From the NCBI GenBank assembly GCA_947066815.1, contig CAMSZT010000003.1:1-64000 (forward strand): 64,000 nucleotides of DNA. The letters are read 5' to 3'. Positions 1 through 8,464 of the stretch are shown here, one piece after another (within the stretch, counting starts at the first letter, position 1; every line of letters begins with the position of its first letter). The DNA comes from an uncultured Lachnotalea sp. GTDB lineage: Bacteria; Bacillota; Clostridia; Lachnospirales; Lachnospiraceae. The position numbers and the translations under genes were made by a program. A model generated the notes under the pieces. It searched no databases. It was not told where the DNA came from and worked only from the letters and a program-made list of their open reading frames with translations.

Positions 1-640
1 CAGGTGATGCCATACACGGATTCTCTGAAAGCTCCTGCTCTGTTTCCGATAAAGGTTCCAAATATCCACTACTGAAAACTCCTGATCTCCGTCGATGTAT
101 CACATCTGATCCGATCTCTCTGCTTCGATCTGTATACTTACATATACTGATTCGGATTCTTACGCTTTTATCTTCTCTCTATATGATGAAGGCGGTTCCA
201 ACAGGATTTCTCTTTCATCAACTGAAGATCATATGGAGTTTTCAGTTGTGTGAATTCTGTGTCCAGTGGAATCTCCTCCTTCCCATTTCATCAGGCTCCA
301 ATCCTTCAAAGCTTCCATTGACAACTTCTGCATCTTGTCTGCTCCGTGTCTCTCTTGTCGGAAAAAACTTATTTATCACCCCGACCGACCTTTTGTCTCA
401 TATTGACCGATATTCCTATGCAGCCGCCACGAATCCTTCTATTCTTTCGGAATGATTTTACCAGAACCGGTTTCTTTACACCTGTCTGTTTTCCTGAAAT
501 CCTTTCTCGTCAGATTTCTTTGAAGTTTCTTTTGCCTTGAAGATTGTTTGTTTTTTGTTATGTTCTTATGATAGCACGCTTCAATCCATTTGTCAACGTA
601 TTTTTTTGATTTTTTAAATTTTTCTGTTTTGTTAATTGAT
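1..640. other. Gene-free, pyrimidine-rich leader region
   Basis: No credible coding frame is visible on either strand. The plus-strand frames are short, lack ribosome binding sites and encode low-complexity Ser/Phe/Leu-rich peptides. Read on the minus strand the region is purine-rich and lies downstream of the promoter at 568-596, so it resembles a long untranslated leader running off the left edge. A short hairpin (218-247) has the arms caactgaa and ttcagttg. A related gagttttcag block recurs in inverted orientation near 74-92. Confidence 0.5.
568..596 (-). promoter_or_regulatory. Strong minus-strand sigma-A promoter with AT-rich upstream tract
   Basis: On the minus strand a perfect TTGACA (591-596) and TATCAT (568-573) are separated by 17 bp. 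The next 60 bp upstream (597-660) are almost all A/T with phased A-tracts, like the UP elements of rRNA promoters. Transcription would start near 561 and leave the window at position 1. The downstream gene is not visible. A stable-RNA operon is an inference only. Confidence 0.6.
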
Positions 641-683
641 ATAAATGTTTAATTTTTCTAAATTATCTGTTTTTTTCAAACTG

Positions 684-712
684 TTGCATACAGAACCGTC
701 AATAGCTATAAT
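684..712 (+). promoter_or_regulatory. Promoter of azlCD
   Basis: TTGCAT (684-689) and a perfect TATAAT (707-712) are 17 bp apart, placing the start site near 719 and leaving a leader of about 50 nt before azlC. The leader contains two short gcaattgcag/tttgcag repeats but no recognised riboswitch. Confidence 0.65.
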
Positions 713-767
713 AGAGGCAGGCAATTGCAGGTCTCAGGATTTGCAGAGAACACGAAAGGAGCTTTCC

Positions 768-1448
768 ATGCGTAAAAAAGCGTTCCGGGCAGCTTTTCCG
801 CTGACCCTTCCTGTCTTTATGGGCTATCTGTTCCTGGGGATCGCCTTCGGCGTCCTCCTTGCCAGCGAGGGGTTCCACGTGGGATGGGCCGTCTTCATGA
901 GCGTGACCATCTATGCCGGCGCCATGCAGTTTGTCGCCATCCCGCTCCTAAGTGCCCCCTTTAACCTGGTCTCCACCGTCTTCATCACCCTGACAGTCAA
1001 TGCCAGGCATCTGTTTTACGGGCTCTCCATGCTGGAAAAATTCCGGGAAAGCGGTCCTCTGAAGCCTTATATGATCTTTTCCCTGACGGACGAGACCTAT
1101 TCCCTGCTCTGCTCTGTAAAAGTGCCGGAGGGGGTGGACCGGAAATGGTTCTTCTTTTTCATCGCCCTCTTAAACCACAGCTACTGGATCCTCGGCGGCA
1201 TCGTCGGCTGCCTGGCCGGCCATCTGATCCCCTTTGATTCCACGGGGATCGACTTTGCCATGACGGCCCTGTTCCTGGTCATTTTTGTGGAACAGTGGGA
1301 GAGCAGCAAAAATCATCTGCCGGCTCTCCTGGGGCTTTCCGTCACCGTCTTCTGCCGGCTGCTCTTCGGCGTGGACTGGTTCATCCCCGTGGCCATGGGC
1401 TGTCTGCTCCTATCCCTGACTCTGCTGAGAAGAAAGGAGGCTCTGTGA
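768..1448 (+). CDS. azlC: AzlC family branched-chain amino acid exporter, large subunit
   Basis: A 226-residue polytopic membrane protein of the AzlC family, which with AzlD exports branched-chain amino acids or analogues such as azaleucine. The family signature is visible as MGYLFLGIAFGVL near the N-terminus, then YAGAMQFVAIPLL and TVNARHLFYGLSM around residues 50-90. Six or more hydrophobic segments follow. The ATG at 768 is chosen because aaagga lies 7 bases upstream; a longer frame from 645 would cross the promoter. The stop overlaps the azlD start by one base (TGATG), so the two are co-translated. The substrate is inferred from the family only. Confidence 0.92.
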   Translation: MRKKAFRAAFPLTLPVFMGYLFLGIAFGVLLASEGFHVGWAVFMSVTIYAGAMQFVAIPLLSAPFNLVSTVFITLTVNARHLFYGLSMLEKFRESGPLKPYMIFSLTDETYSLLCSVKVPEGVDRKWFFFFIALLNHSYWILGGIVGCLAGHLIPFDSTGIDFAMTALFLVIFVEQWESSKNHLPALLGLSVTVFCRLLFGVDWFIPVAMGCLLLSLTLLRRKEAL

Positions 1449-1768
1449 TGTCCGTGGTATTTACCATCCTCACCGTGGCCGCCGCCACCTTTTTCACCAG
1501 GCTCCTGCCTTTTCTCCTGTTCCCGGCCAACAAAAAAACGCCCGATTTCGTACTCTATCTCGGGCGTGTCCTCCCCTACGCCATCATGGGGATGCTGATC
1601 ATATACTGTTTTAAGGATGTGGAATTCCTCTCCCGGCCCTTCGGCCTTCCGGAGCTTCTGGCCGGCCTCTTCGTGGTCCTGGCCCACAAATGGAAGCACA
1701 GCCTGCTCTTAAGTATCGGCGGCGGGACCGTCCTCTACATGGTGCTGGTGCAGGCCGTGTTCCGGTAG
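1448..1768 (+). CDS. azlD: AzlD family branched-chain amino acid exporter, small subunit
   Basis: A 106-residue membrane protein with about four hydrophobic segments and the AzlD features FFTRLLPFLLF near the N-terminus and LGRVLPYAIMGMLIIYC in the middle. It is the normal partner of AzlC, and both are thought to be needed for export across the cytoplasmic membrane. Its ATG shares a base with the azlC stop, and a gaaaggaggctc ribosome binding site lies inside the end of azlC. The transcript then runs into the long palindromic element at 1778-2131, which may act as its terminator. Confidence 0.9.
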   Translation: MSVVFTILTVAAATFFTRLLPFLLFPANKKTPDFVLYLGRVLPYAIMGMLIIYCFKDVEFLSRPFGLPELLAGLFVVLAHKWKHSLLLSIGGGTVLYMVLVQAVFR

Positions 1769-1777
1769 CCTGCACCC

Positions 1778-2131
1778 AACGGCAAAATTTACACCTGTGC
1801 GGTTGAAGGGTTTCCATGTCTCCGTCAGGGAACGGCCGGTTTCGCAGACACGTTGATTTTTTGGTTTTGCTGCGCCGCCTATTGTCACCGAACCTGCTTC
1901 CCTCAAAGCGGGTCAGCCGGTTCGGTGACGCTATACAAAGCACTAAAGCTCGAAAAAACCTCGCTAAGTGCTTTGCATGTATCGTACGTAAGCGACCAGA
2001 CTACGGTCGCTAAGTGCTCATAACGATGCTCGCAAAACCTGCAAAATCTGCCTATCGTCTGCTTCAAGCGGCTGTTTCCCGACGGAGACAGAACAAGACA
2101 TTCTAACCGTACAGGTGTAAATTTTGCCGTT
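1778..2131. repeat. 354-bp imperfect palindromic element with nested hairpins
   Basis: The outer 21 bp (1778-1798, aacggcaaaatttacacctg and one more base) are perfectly repeated in inverted orientation at 2111-2131. Similarity between the arms continues inward for about 70 bp (to about 1850 and from about 2058), including a shared gtctccgtc block. Between the arms are three further stems: 1884-1894 with 1919-1929 (11 bp perfect), 1936-1944 with 1967-1975 (9 bp), and 1991-1997 with 2005-2011 (7 bp). No coding frame makes sense. It lies between azlD and the convergent recR. It could be a MITE-like palindrome or a structured RNA; which is not known. Confidence 0.7.
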
Positions 2132-2143
2132 CACGATATCCTT

Positions 2144-2740
2144 TTACAGCTCGGTCCGCCCCTCCAGGGCGCGCAGGAGCGTCACCTCGTCGATGTATTC
2201 CAGATCGCCGCCCACGGGCACACCGCTGGCGATCCTGGTCACGAGGATCCCGGTGGGTTTGATCAGCTTGCTCAGATACATAGCCGTGGTCTCCCCCTCC
2301 AGACTGGAATTGGTGGCAATGATGACCTCCTTCACATCGCCGGCCAGCCTGGTCATCAGTTCTTTCAGCCGGATATCCGCCGGCCCGATGCCGAGAGCCG
2401 GGGAGATGGCCCCGTGGAGCACATGATAGACTCCCTCGTAACGGCCGGTCTTTTCATAAGCCGCCAGATCCCTGGTGTTCTCCACCACCATGATGGTGCC
2501 GTGGTCCCGCTTCTCACTGGCACAGATGGGACAGAGCTCGTCGTCTGTCAGCGTAAAGCATTCTTTACAATAGCGAACGCCCCTCCGGGCCTCCACGAGA
2601 GCCTGGGCCAGGCCGTTTACCCTCTCCTCCGGCATGCTGATCACATGAAAAGCAAGCCTCTGGGCCGACTTTGCGCCGATGCCCGGAAGCCTGGAAAATT
2701 CATCGATCAGAGCCGTGATCTTACTGCTGTAGTAATCCAT
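2144..2740 (-). CDS. recR: Recombination protein RecR
   Basis: A 198-residue RecR of normal length. RecR works with RecO and RecF to load RecA at single-stranded gaps. The N-terminal helix-hairpin-helix has the usual [20 protein letters not shown] four-cysteine zinc site, [16 protein letters not shown], sits at about residues 57-72. The Toprim domain starts at [11 protein letters not shown] and the C-terminal part carries [21 protein letters not shown]. The ATG overlaps the ybaB stop by one base, the usual recR-ybaB-dnaX arrangement of Firmicutes. Confidence 0.97.
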   Translation of the reverse strand: MDYYSSKITALIDEFSRLPGIGAKSAQRLAFHVISMPEERVNGLAQALVEARRGVRYCKECFTLTDDELCPICASEKRDHGTIMVVENTRDLAAYEKTGRYEGVYHVLHGAISPALGIGPADIRLKELMTRLAGDVKEVIIATNSSLEGETTAMYLSKLIKPTGILVTRIASGVPVGGDLEYIDEVTLLRALEGRTEL

Positions 2741-3093
2741 CAGAACGGAAACCCTCCGCCAAGGCCGCCAAGTCCTCCCGCCAGGCCGGACATGTTGGCC
2801 GCCGAGGCCTCCTCCATCTGCCGCAGCGCCTCATTGGCCGCCGCCATGATGAGATCCTCAAGCATCTCGATGTCGTCCGGGTCCACGACCTCCTCCGCCA
2901 GCTTCACCGAGGTGATCTCCTTCTTTCCGGAGACCGTCACCTCCACGGCGCCGCCGCCTGCCGCCGCCGTAAACTCCTTCGTCTCAAATTCCTTCTGGGC
3001 TTCCTCCATCTGCCTCTGCATCCTCTGGGCCTGCTTCATCAGATTGTTCATATTGCCGGGCATTCCTCCCGGAAATCCGCCGCGTTTTGCCAT
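2740..3093 (-). CDS. ybaB: YbaB/EbfC family nucleoid-associated protein
   Basis: A 117-residue DNA-binding protein of the YbaB/EbfC family, usually encoded between dnaX and recR and thought to bind DNA as a dimer. Visible features are a Gly/Met-rich N-terminus ([20 protein letters not shown]), a helical dimer segment, the conserved [20 protein letters not shown] block and a Gly-rich tail. The start at 3093 is chosen because aaggag lies 10 bases upstream. A longer frame would translate the palindromic repeat at 3128-3190. The stop overlaps the recR start. Confidence 0.95.
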   Translation of the reverse strand: MAKRGGFPGGMPGNMNNLMKQAQRMQRQMEEAQKEFETKEFTAAAGGGAVEVTVSGKKEITSVKLAEEVVDPDDIEMLEDLIMAAANEALRQMEEASAANMSGLAGGLGGLGGGFPF

Positions 3094-3127
3094 GAGATCT
3101 GTACTCCTTCCTGTTCTGCATTCTTTT

Positions 3128-3190
3128 AGGCAATTGCGAAACATAAAATTACGAGGATATTCGGCAAACTTTTGAGTTTCGCAATTGCCT
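3128..3190. repeat. REP-like palindromic repeat, complete copy
   Basis: A perfect 15-bp inverted repeat, aggcaattgcgaaac (3128-3142) and gtttcgcaattgcct (3176-3190), surrounds a 33-bp AT-rich core with ATATTC and TTTTGA. It lies between the dnaX stop and the ybaB start. Related copies or half copies occur at 6267-6287, 9095-9156, 26076-26120, 26135-26150 and 31033-31080. Confidence 0.8.
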
Positions 3191-3208
3191 ATTGCATTCT
3201 TTACTATT

Positions 3209-4852
3209 CTAATCATTTTCCGTCACGATGTCCATATGGATCTTTTCTTTCAGCTCTCCCTCGCTGATATAACGGGTTTCTTTTTTCTCGCCGTCCGCAA
3301 GCAGACGCGCCCGGAAGGTGATCTCCCTCCGGAAATTGTCCCGCACATAGCTTTCAAGCTCCGAGAGCACGCTCTCCCGGCTTCCGATCATGTAAAGATT
3401 CGGATCCAGGAAATCCAGCATGATACATCCGTCCTCGAAGGGCTCTGCCTGTGCCCCTAAAAGAGCCGGGCAGACGGCTCCTCCCAGCGCCTTTGCGATC
3501 CGGCTCCACTGTTCTCTCACAAGCTGCAGATCCTCATACCGGGCTTTGGGAAGGACCGTCACCTGCTCTTCCCGCCGGCCGTCCCGGCCTCCCGGCCCGG
3601 CCGCGCTGTCCCGCGCCTCCCCCGGGGCTCCGGCAGCCCCCGGGCTGTCCGCCCCCTGCCCGCCTCCCCCCGGCTGTGCCCCCTCCGGCAGGACAAAATT
3701 TCCCTCGTCCAGACGTTTTTCCAGCTCTCTTAACCTCTGCAGGACGGAATCCATATTTTCTTCCATCTGGGGTTTTGTGAGGCGGATCACCGCCAGTTCC
3801 AGAAGCACCCGCTTTCCCGCCGCATAGCGCATCTGGTTCGACAGCTCCGAAAAAATACGGATGTAGCGCATCAGGGTCCCACCGTCCACCAGCTGCGCCT
3901 CCTCCCCAAGACGCGCAAGATCCTCCTCCGTCACATCCAGGCTCTCCCCGCCGCCGGAGGCTTCAAACAGCAGGAGATTGCGCATGTACCAGGTAAAATC
4001 CAGCACAAACTGGGCAAGCTCCCGCCCCTGGAGCACGATCTCCTCGAGGAGGCGCAGGCTCCCCACCGTGTCCCCGCCGGCCACAGTCCGCAGAAACCGG
4101 CTGAACACCTCATTGTCCACGGCCCCCAGGACCTCCAAGACCTTTTCGTAGGTGAGCCGTTCGCCGTAGTGGAAGGCGATGCACTGGTCGAAAAGGCTGA
4201 TGGCGTCCCGCATGGAGCCGTCCCCCTTTTTCGCGATATAGCGGAGGGCCTTCTCCTCTGCGTCGATCTGTTCCGCAGCGGCCATCTCCGCCAGCCGGTC
4301 CGTGATGGTCTCCCCCCCGATCCGGCGGAAGTCGTACCGCTGGCACCGGGACAGCACGGTCACCGGGATCTTGTGGGCCTCCGTGGTCGCCAGGATAAAG
4401 ATCACATAGGAGGGCGGCTCCTCCAATGTCTTGAGAAGCGCGTTGAATGCCCCCGTGGACAGCATATGGACCTCGTCGATGATATAGACCCGATATTTTC
4501 CGTCTGCGGGAGAATACCGCACCTCGTCCCGGATCTCCCGGATATTGTCCACGCCGTTGTTGGAAGCCGCGTCGATCTCCACCACATTGACGGAATTTCC
4601 GGCGGCAATGGAACGGCAGGCGGCACACTCCCCGCAGGGATCCCCGTCCACCGGCCGCTCGCAGTTGACTGCCCTGGCGAATATCTTCGCGATGGTGGTC
4701 TTCCCTGTCCCGCGGGTCCCGCAGAACAGATAAGCGTGGCCGATCCGCCCCGTCCGGATCTGGTTCTTCAGGGTCGTCACAATATGATCCTGGCCTTTGA
4801 CATCCTCAAAGACAGCAGGCCGCCATTTTCTGTATAATGCCGTGTATGCCAT
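3209..4852 (-). CDS. dnaX: DNA polymerase III subunits gamma and tau
   Basis: A 547-residue clamp-loader ATPase and organiser of the replisome. The Walker A motif [11 protein letters not shown] is at about residues 43-53, and the zinc cysteines are Cys64, Cys73, Cys76 and Cys79. The Walker B and DEVHML region, the EEPP segment and the sensor [20 protein letters not shown] all follow in order. The C-terminal tau region has a Gly/Ala/Pro-rich linker at about 405-440, then a folded domain. The start at 4852 follows aaggatgg; a longer frame from 4918 lacks a ribosome binding site. Its operon partners are ybaB and recR. No SRP RNA gene, a common dnaX neighbour, was seen. Confidence 0.97.
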   Translation of the reverse strand: MAYTALYRKWRPAVFEDVKGQDHIVTTLKNQIRTGRIGHAYLFCGTRGTGKTTIAKIFARAVNCERPVDGDPCGECAACRSIAAGNSVNVVEIDAASNNGVDNIREIRDEVRYSPADGKYRVYIIDEVHMLSTGAFNALLKTLEEPPSYVIFILATTEAHKIPVTVLSRCQRYDFRRIGGETITDRLAEMAAAEQIDAEEKALRYIAKKGDGSMRDAISLFDQCIAFHYGERLTYEKVLEVLGAVDNEVFSRFLRTVAGGDTVGSLRLLEEIVLQGRELAQFVLDFTWYMRNLLLFEASGGGESLDVTEEDLARLGEEAQLVDGGTLMRYIRIFSELSNQMRYAAGKRVLLELAVIRLTKPQMEENMDSVLQRLRELEKRLDEGNFVLPEGAQPGGGGQGADSPGAAGAPGEARDSAAGPGGRDGRREEQVTVLPKARYEDLQLVREQWSRIAKALGGAVCPALLGAQAEPFEDGCIMLDFLDPNLYMIGSRESVLSELESYVRDNFRREITFRARLLADGEKKETRYISEGELKEKIHMDIVTEND

Positions 4853-4955
4853 GATCCATCCTTTCCCTCCGCACAGGACCGTACCAGACAGTTCCCCGCC
4901 CGCCGCGCAAAAAACCATATTCCTTTAACAGCCGGTGTCTCCTTGTGCAAAGAGC

Positions 4956-4988
4956 GGGCGGGCCTTTCCGGCCCGCCCCGCCTTTTTC
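4956..4988. terminator. GC-rich hairpin between pfkA and dnaX
   Basis: A perfect 9-bp stem gggcgggcc/ggcccgccc (4956-4964 and 4970-4978) has a 5-base loop. On the plus strand a T-run follows at 4983-4987. On the minus strand, the direction of pfkA and dnaX, the hairpin is followed only by gctcttt. It probably attenuates pfkA transcription, but its orientation is uncertain. Confidence 0.5.
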
Positions 4989-5046
4989 TCTCTGTTTTTG
5001 ATCTGTTTTTCCGGAAACCGGCAGACCTCTTGCTCTCCTGCCGCCC

Positions 5047-6168
5047 TTATTTCCGTTTCCCTTTCTCCTCGTAGGGCTCGTCTCCGAAGCTGATCCCCAG
5101 AAGGCGCGCCTCCCCGATGATGGTGGATTCAGGGGGAACAGTCTTCAGCTTTCCGGCCACCTCTTCCAGAGGAGTCTTGGAGATCTCACGGCTCTTGACC
5201 GCCACCATGTAGCCGTACTGCTTCTTGCTGATCATCCTGGCCGCCGCCGCGCCCAGGCGGGAAGAAAGCACCCTGTCGTATGCGCAGGGAACGCCTCCCC
5301 TCTGCATATGGCCGGGAACCGTCACGCGGACCTCAATGCCGCAGGCCTCCTCGATCTGCGCACCGATCTCATAGGCAACGGAAGGATAGACCGGCTTCCC
5401 GTCCTTTTTGGCCTTTTCTTTCTTTTTCTTTAATTCCTTCTTGGTAAGCTTCGCATCCTCTTTGGAGATCGCGCCCTCAGCCACCGCGATGATGGAGAAA
5501 AACTTGCCTTCCCGCTCCCTCTTCTTGAGGGCTCCGATGACGGAATTGATATCATAAGGGATCTCCGGGATCAGGATGATATCGGCGCCGCCGGCCATGC
5601 CCGCATTTAAGGTCAGCCATCCGGCCCCGTGGCCCATGATCTCGATCATGAACACCCGGCTGTGGGACGCCGCCGTGGTGTGGATGCAGTCGATGGCATT
5701 TGTCGCGATATCGACCGCGCTCTGGAAACCGAAGGTCATATCCGTGCCCCAGAGGTCGTTGTCGATGGTCTTGGGCAGGCCGATGATGTTCAGCCCCTCC
5801 TCCCTGAGCAGGTTCGCCGTCTTCTGGCTGCCGTTTCCGCCCAGTATGACAAGGCATTCCAGGCGCAGCTGCCGGTAGGTGTGCTTCATGGCCTCAACCT
5901 TGTCCAGGTCATTCTCATCGTGGACCCGCATCAGCTTGAAGGGCTGCCTGGAGGTACCGAGGATCGTCCCGCCCTGTGTCAGGATACCGGAAAAATCCCA
6001 GGGCTGCATGATCTGATAGTTCATATAGATCAGGCCCTTGTAGCCGTCCTTAAAACCGATGATCTCCACATCATCGTACATCTGGTACAGCGCCTTTGCC
6101 ACGCCCCGCATCACCGCGTTTAAGCTCTGGCAGTCGCCGCCGCTTGTCAACATCCCCACTCTTAACAT
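5047..6168 (-). CDS. pfkA: 6-phosphofructokinase, clostridial mixed-signature type
   Basis: A 373-residue phosphofructokinase, longer than the 320-residue E. coli enzyme. It phosphorylates fructose 6-phosphate in glycolysis. The phosphoryl-donor loop reads GGNGS (residues 110-114). Its Gly113 matches the ATP-type glycine, while an Asn replaces the Asp usual at the preceding position. The catalytic loop reads PKTIDND (132-138), with the Lys typical of PPi enzymes. This mixed Gly/Lys signature is found in group III enzymes, so ATP is the likely but not certain donor. A Lys-rich insertion lies at about residues 246-262. No leader regulator was identified. Confidence 0.93.
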   Translation of the reverse strand: MLRVGMLTSGGDCQSLNAVMRGVAKALYQMYDDVEIIGFKDGYKGLIYMNYQIMQPWDFSGILTQGGTILGTSRQPFKLMRVHDENDLDKVEAMKHTYRQLRLECLVILGGNGSQKTANLLREEGLNIIGLPKTIDNDLWGTDMTFGFQSAVDIATNAIDCIHTTAASHSRVFMIEIMGHGAGWLTLNAGMAGGADIILIPEIPYDINSVIGALKKREREGKFFSIIAVAEGAISKEDAKLTKKELKKKKEKAKKDGKPVYPSVAYEIGAQIEEACGIEVRVTVPGHMQRGGVPCAYDRVLSSRLGAAAARMISKKQYGYMVAVKSREISKTPLEEVAGKLKTVPPESTIIGEARLLGISFGDEPYEEKGKRK

Positions 6169-6266
6169 AATTAAAAACCGCCTCCTCCTGCTGCAATTTT
6201 TTCTCCGGGCTTTTCTGCCTGTGAATTACTTCTATTATATAATAAACGGAAAGCGGGGGCAAGGGG

Positions 6267-6287
6267 ATTTTGAGTTTCGTAACCGCC
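6267..6287. repeat. Half copy of the REP-like repeat
   Basis: The sequence attttgagtttcgtaaccgc matches the right end of the complete copy at 3128-3190 with a few C/T changes. It lies 4 bp from the stop of the LacI gene, in the gap upstream of pfkA. The left half is absent. Confidence 0.5.
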
Positions 6288-6290
6288 TGC

Positions 6291-7316
6291 TCATTCCCCG
6301 ATCGGGATGACAGATCCTCTCCGGATAAGCCTGCTCTCCATAAGCAGCCGTTTTTCCTTCGGTCTCTCCCCGGAAAGAAGGGCAAGCAGCACCTTCGCCC
6401 CCTCCCGCCCCATCTCAATGGTGGGCCGTTCGATCACCGTGATCCCCGGTACGGAATAGCGGGCCAGCAGGTGGTCGTCGAAGGCTGTCAGGGAGATCTC
6501 CCGGCCCGCCCGCATCCCCCGCTCTGCGAGAACCTTCATGCAGCCGACACAGGTCAGATTGTTGACGGCCACCACCCCCGTGGGGCGCGCCCCCTCCGGC
6601 AGGGAGAGAAAGGCCGCCATCGCCCGGCTCCCCGTCTCTTCAAAATGGCTTCCGAAGGCCATCAGACGCCGGTCCGCCAAAATGCCAAAATGCTCCATGG
6701 CCGAAAGATATCCGGCCACCCGCCTGCCGCTGGCGGACTCTCCGGGAATGCCGCCGACGAGGCCGATCCGTCTGTGGCCGTTCTTGATCAGTTCTTCCGT
6801 CAGAAGGAAGGTTCCCCGTTCGTTATCGATCTCCACGGTATAATGATCCTCCTGGGGACGATAGGCGTCGATCAGCACCAGAGGCTTTTCCCAGCGGGCA
6901 TGATCCATCCGGTCCGGACTCCCCTGCACCACTAAGATCCCGTCGGCGAGACCGGAAAATCTCCGGTACAGCTTTTCAAAATCCTCCTCCTCAAAATCCC
7001 TGGTGGAGGAGATCAGCATGGTATAGCCGCGGGCTTTCAGATACTCCTCCGCCCCCTGGATCACCGAGCCGTTGAAATCGTTGGTAAAATCCGGCACCAC
7101 CATCAGAACGGTCTTCGTCTGGCCGGTCACCATGGAAACTGCCAGGGCATTCTGCACATAGCCCAGCTCGGCCACGGCCTCCCGCACCCTTTTCTCCGTC
7201 TTCGCACTGACCTTGTCCAGCCCGTTCAACACCCTCGACACGGTGGATATGGCCACGCCGGCCCGTTTTGCCACATCTTTGATGGTCACGTCCCTGTGGC
7301 TTTTGTCCCGTTCCAT
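6291..7316 (-). CDS. LacI family transcriptional regulator of the ribokinase operon
   Basis: A 341-residue LacI/GalR repressor. The N-terminal helix-turn-helix and hinge read VTIKDVAKRAGVAISTVSRV and LNGLDKVSAKTEKRV (about residues 10-45). A periplasmic-binding-protein-like sugar domain follows (KTVLMVVPDFTNDFNGSVI onward), ending with TVIERPTIEMGREGAKVL. It is divergent from the ribokinase gene and separated from it by 104 bp containing a perfect 24-bp palindrome, so it very likely represses that operon and perhaps itself. The inducer is unknown; a pentose or a related sugar is the natural guess from the neighbours. Confidence 0.93.
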   Translation of the reverse strand: MERDKSHRDVTIKDVAKRAGVAISTVSRVLNGLDKVSAKTEKRVREAVAELGYVQNALAVSMVTGQTKTVLMVVPDFTNDFNGSVIQGAEEYLKARGYTMLISSTRDFEEEDFEKLYRRFSGLADGILVVQGSPDRMDHARWEKPLVLIDAYRPQEDHYTVEIDNERGTFLLTEELIKNGHRRIGLVGGIPGESASGRRVAGYLSAMEHFGILADRRLMAFGSHFEETGSRAMAAFLSLPEGARPTGVVAVNNLTCVGCMKVLAERGMRAGREISLTAFDDHLLARYSVPGITVIERPTIEMGREGAKVLLALLSGERPKEKRLLMESRLIRRGSVIPIGE

Positions 7317-7326
7317 AAATCCCTCC

Positions 7327-7356
7327 TTGCCAAGTAATACTGATCTGTGGTAAAAT
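7327..7356 (+). promoter_or_regulatory. Probable promoter of the ribokinase operon
   Basis: TTGCCA (7327-7332) and TAAAAT (7351-7356) are separated by 18 bp. The predicted start near 7363 falls at the left edge of the palindromic operator. A second possible -10, TATACT at 7395-7400, lacks a good -35 element. Confidence 0.45.
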
Positions 7357-7365
7357 AATATGCAG

Positions 7366-7389
7366 AAAAATAAAAACGTTTTTATTTTT
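7366..7389. promoter_or_regulatory. 24-bp perfect palindrome, LacI-type operator
   Basis: The sequence aaaaataaaaac/gtttttattttt is a perfect palindrome centred on a CG step (7377-7378), the hallmark of LacI/GalR operators. It overlaps the predicted transcription start of the ribokinase operon and lies 50 bp from the divergent regulator gene. Binding by the adjacent repressor is inferred. Confidence 0.8.
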
Positions 7390-7420
7390 ACGATTATACT
7401 ATGGGAAGGAGATTTTTACA

Positions 7421-8413
7421 ATGGCAAAACCGAAAATTCTTGTGGTGGGCAGCTTCGTCATGGATCAGATCGCGACGACGGAGGTGTTCCCCAGGGAGGG
7501 ACAGACGGTCCTGGGGGGGACCTTTACCAAGGCGCCCGGCGGCAAGGGGGCCAATCAGGCCGTGCAGATGGCGCGCCTGGGCGCGGATGTCACCATGGTG
7601 GGAAAGCTGGGCCATGACGGCAACGGCGAGGATATGATCAAAACCTGCAAAGAGGCGGGGATCAACACCGATTACGTGCTCTACGACGACGAGCTTCCCT
7701 CCGGCTGCAGCGTCATCATCCTGGAGGAGGCCCCCGGCAAGCAGACCGTGAACCGGATCATCGTACTGTCAGGCTCCAATATGAGCATCACTCCGGACGA
7801 CATCGCCTTTTTGAAGGAGAAGGTGGCGGAGTTTGACCTGGTGGTACTCCAGTTGGAGATTCCCATGGAGATCAACGAGCTGGTGGCCGCCTACGCTTAT
7901 GAAAAGGGCGTTCCGGTCATGCTGAATTCCGCGCCCAGCGCGCCTTTGTCGGACGAGCTTCTCTCTCACCTGGCCTACATTTCCCCCAACGAACACGAGG
8001 CCTTTGACATGGTCGGCGTAAAAATCGGCCATGATGGCAAGAATGTGAACATGGAGGAGGCGAAGGCCGCCACCGCCGCTCTTAAGGAAAAGGGCGTAAA
8101 GAACGTGCTCATCACCCTGGGCGAGTCCGGCGCGGTCCTGGATACGGAGAAAGACGGCTTCTTCTACAGCCCCTGCGTGGACGGCATCATGGCTGTGGAT
8201 CCGACGGCAGCCGGCGATTCCTTCGTGGGCGCCCTCTCCGTGGGGCTCTGCTGCGGCTGGGGGTATGAGGAGACGCTCCTTTTCGCAAACCACACTGCCG
8301 GGCTCACCGTATCCGCCATGGGCGCCATGCCCTCTCTTCCGACTCTGGACAGAGTGGAGGCGTTCCTCAAAGAGAAGGCCGGAAGCGCCCCCGACACCTC
8401 CGTCCTCCGCTGA
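7421..8413 (+). CDS. Ribokinase-family (PfkB) sugar kinase
   Basis: A 330-residue PfkB/ribokinase-fold kinase that would phosphorylate a sugar in the cytoplasm using ATP. The N-terminal substrate motif APGGKGANQAVQMARLG (about residues 38-54) and the C-terminal DPTAAGDSFVGAL, with catalytic Asp266, are intact. The anion hole reads AAGD rather than the usual GAGD or GTGD. An aaggagatttttaca ribosome binding site precedes the ATG. It is first in an operon with an SIS isomerase and an RbsD/FucU mutarotase. D-ribose is the default substrate of the family, but the SIS partner argues for some other sugar, so no gene symbol is given. Confidence 0.92.
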   Translation: MAKPKILVVGSFVMDQIATTEVFPREGQTVLGGTFTKAPGGKGANQAVQMARLGADVTMVGKLGHDGNGEDMIKTCKEAGINTDYVLYDDELPSGCSVIILEEAPGKQTVNRIIVLSGSNMSITPDDIAFLKEKVAEFDLVVLQLEIPMEINELVAAYAYEKGVPVMLNSAPSAPLSDELLSHLAYISPNEHEAFDMVGVKIGHDGKNVNMEEAKAATAALKEKGVKNVLITLGESGAVLDTEKDGFFYSPCVDGIMAVDPTAAGDSFVGALSVGLCCGWGYEETLLFANHTAGLTVSAMGAMPSLPTLDRVEAFLKEKAGSAPDTSVLR

Positions 8414-8464
8414 CATCCCGCGCCCGGATCCACAAACCGTACTTATTATAGAAGGAGTTCTTTT

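Noticed and set aside
1816-2013. 65-residue open frame inside the 354-bp palindrome
   Set aside because: It crosses three hairpins, is Arg/Leu-rich and has no ribosome binding site.
4853-5046. SRP (4.5S/scRNA) gene next to dnaX
   Set aside because: The gap holds only a GC-rich hairpin; the GGAA-tetraloop stem and flanking sequence of SRP RNA were not found.
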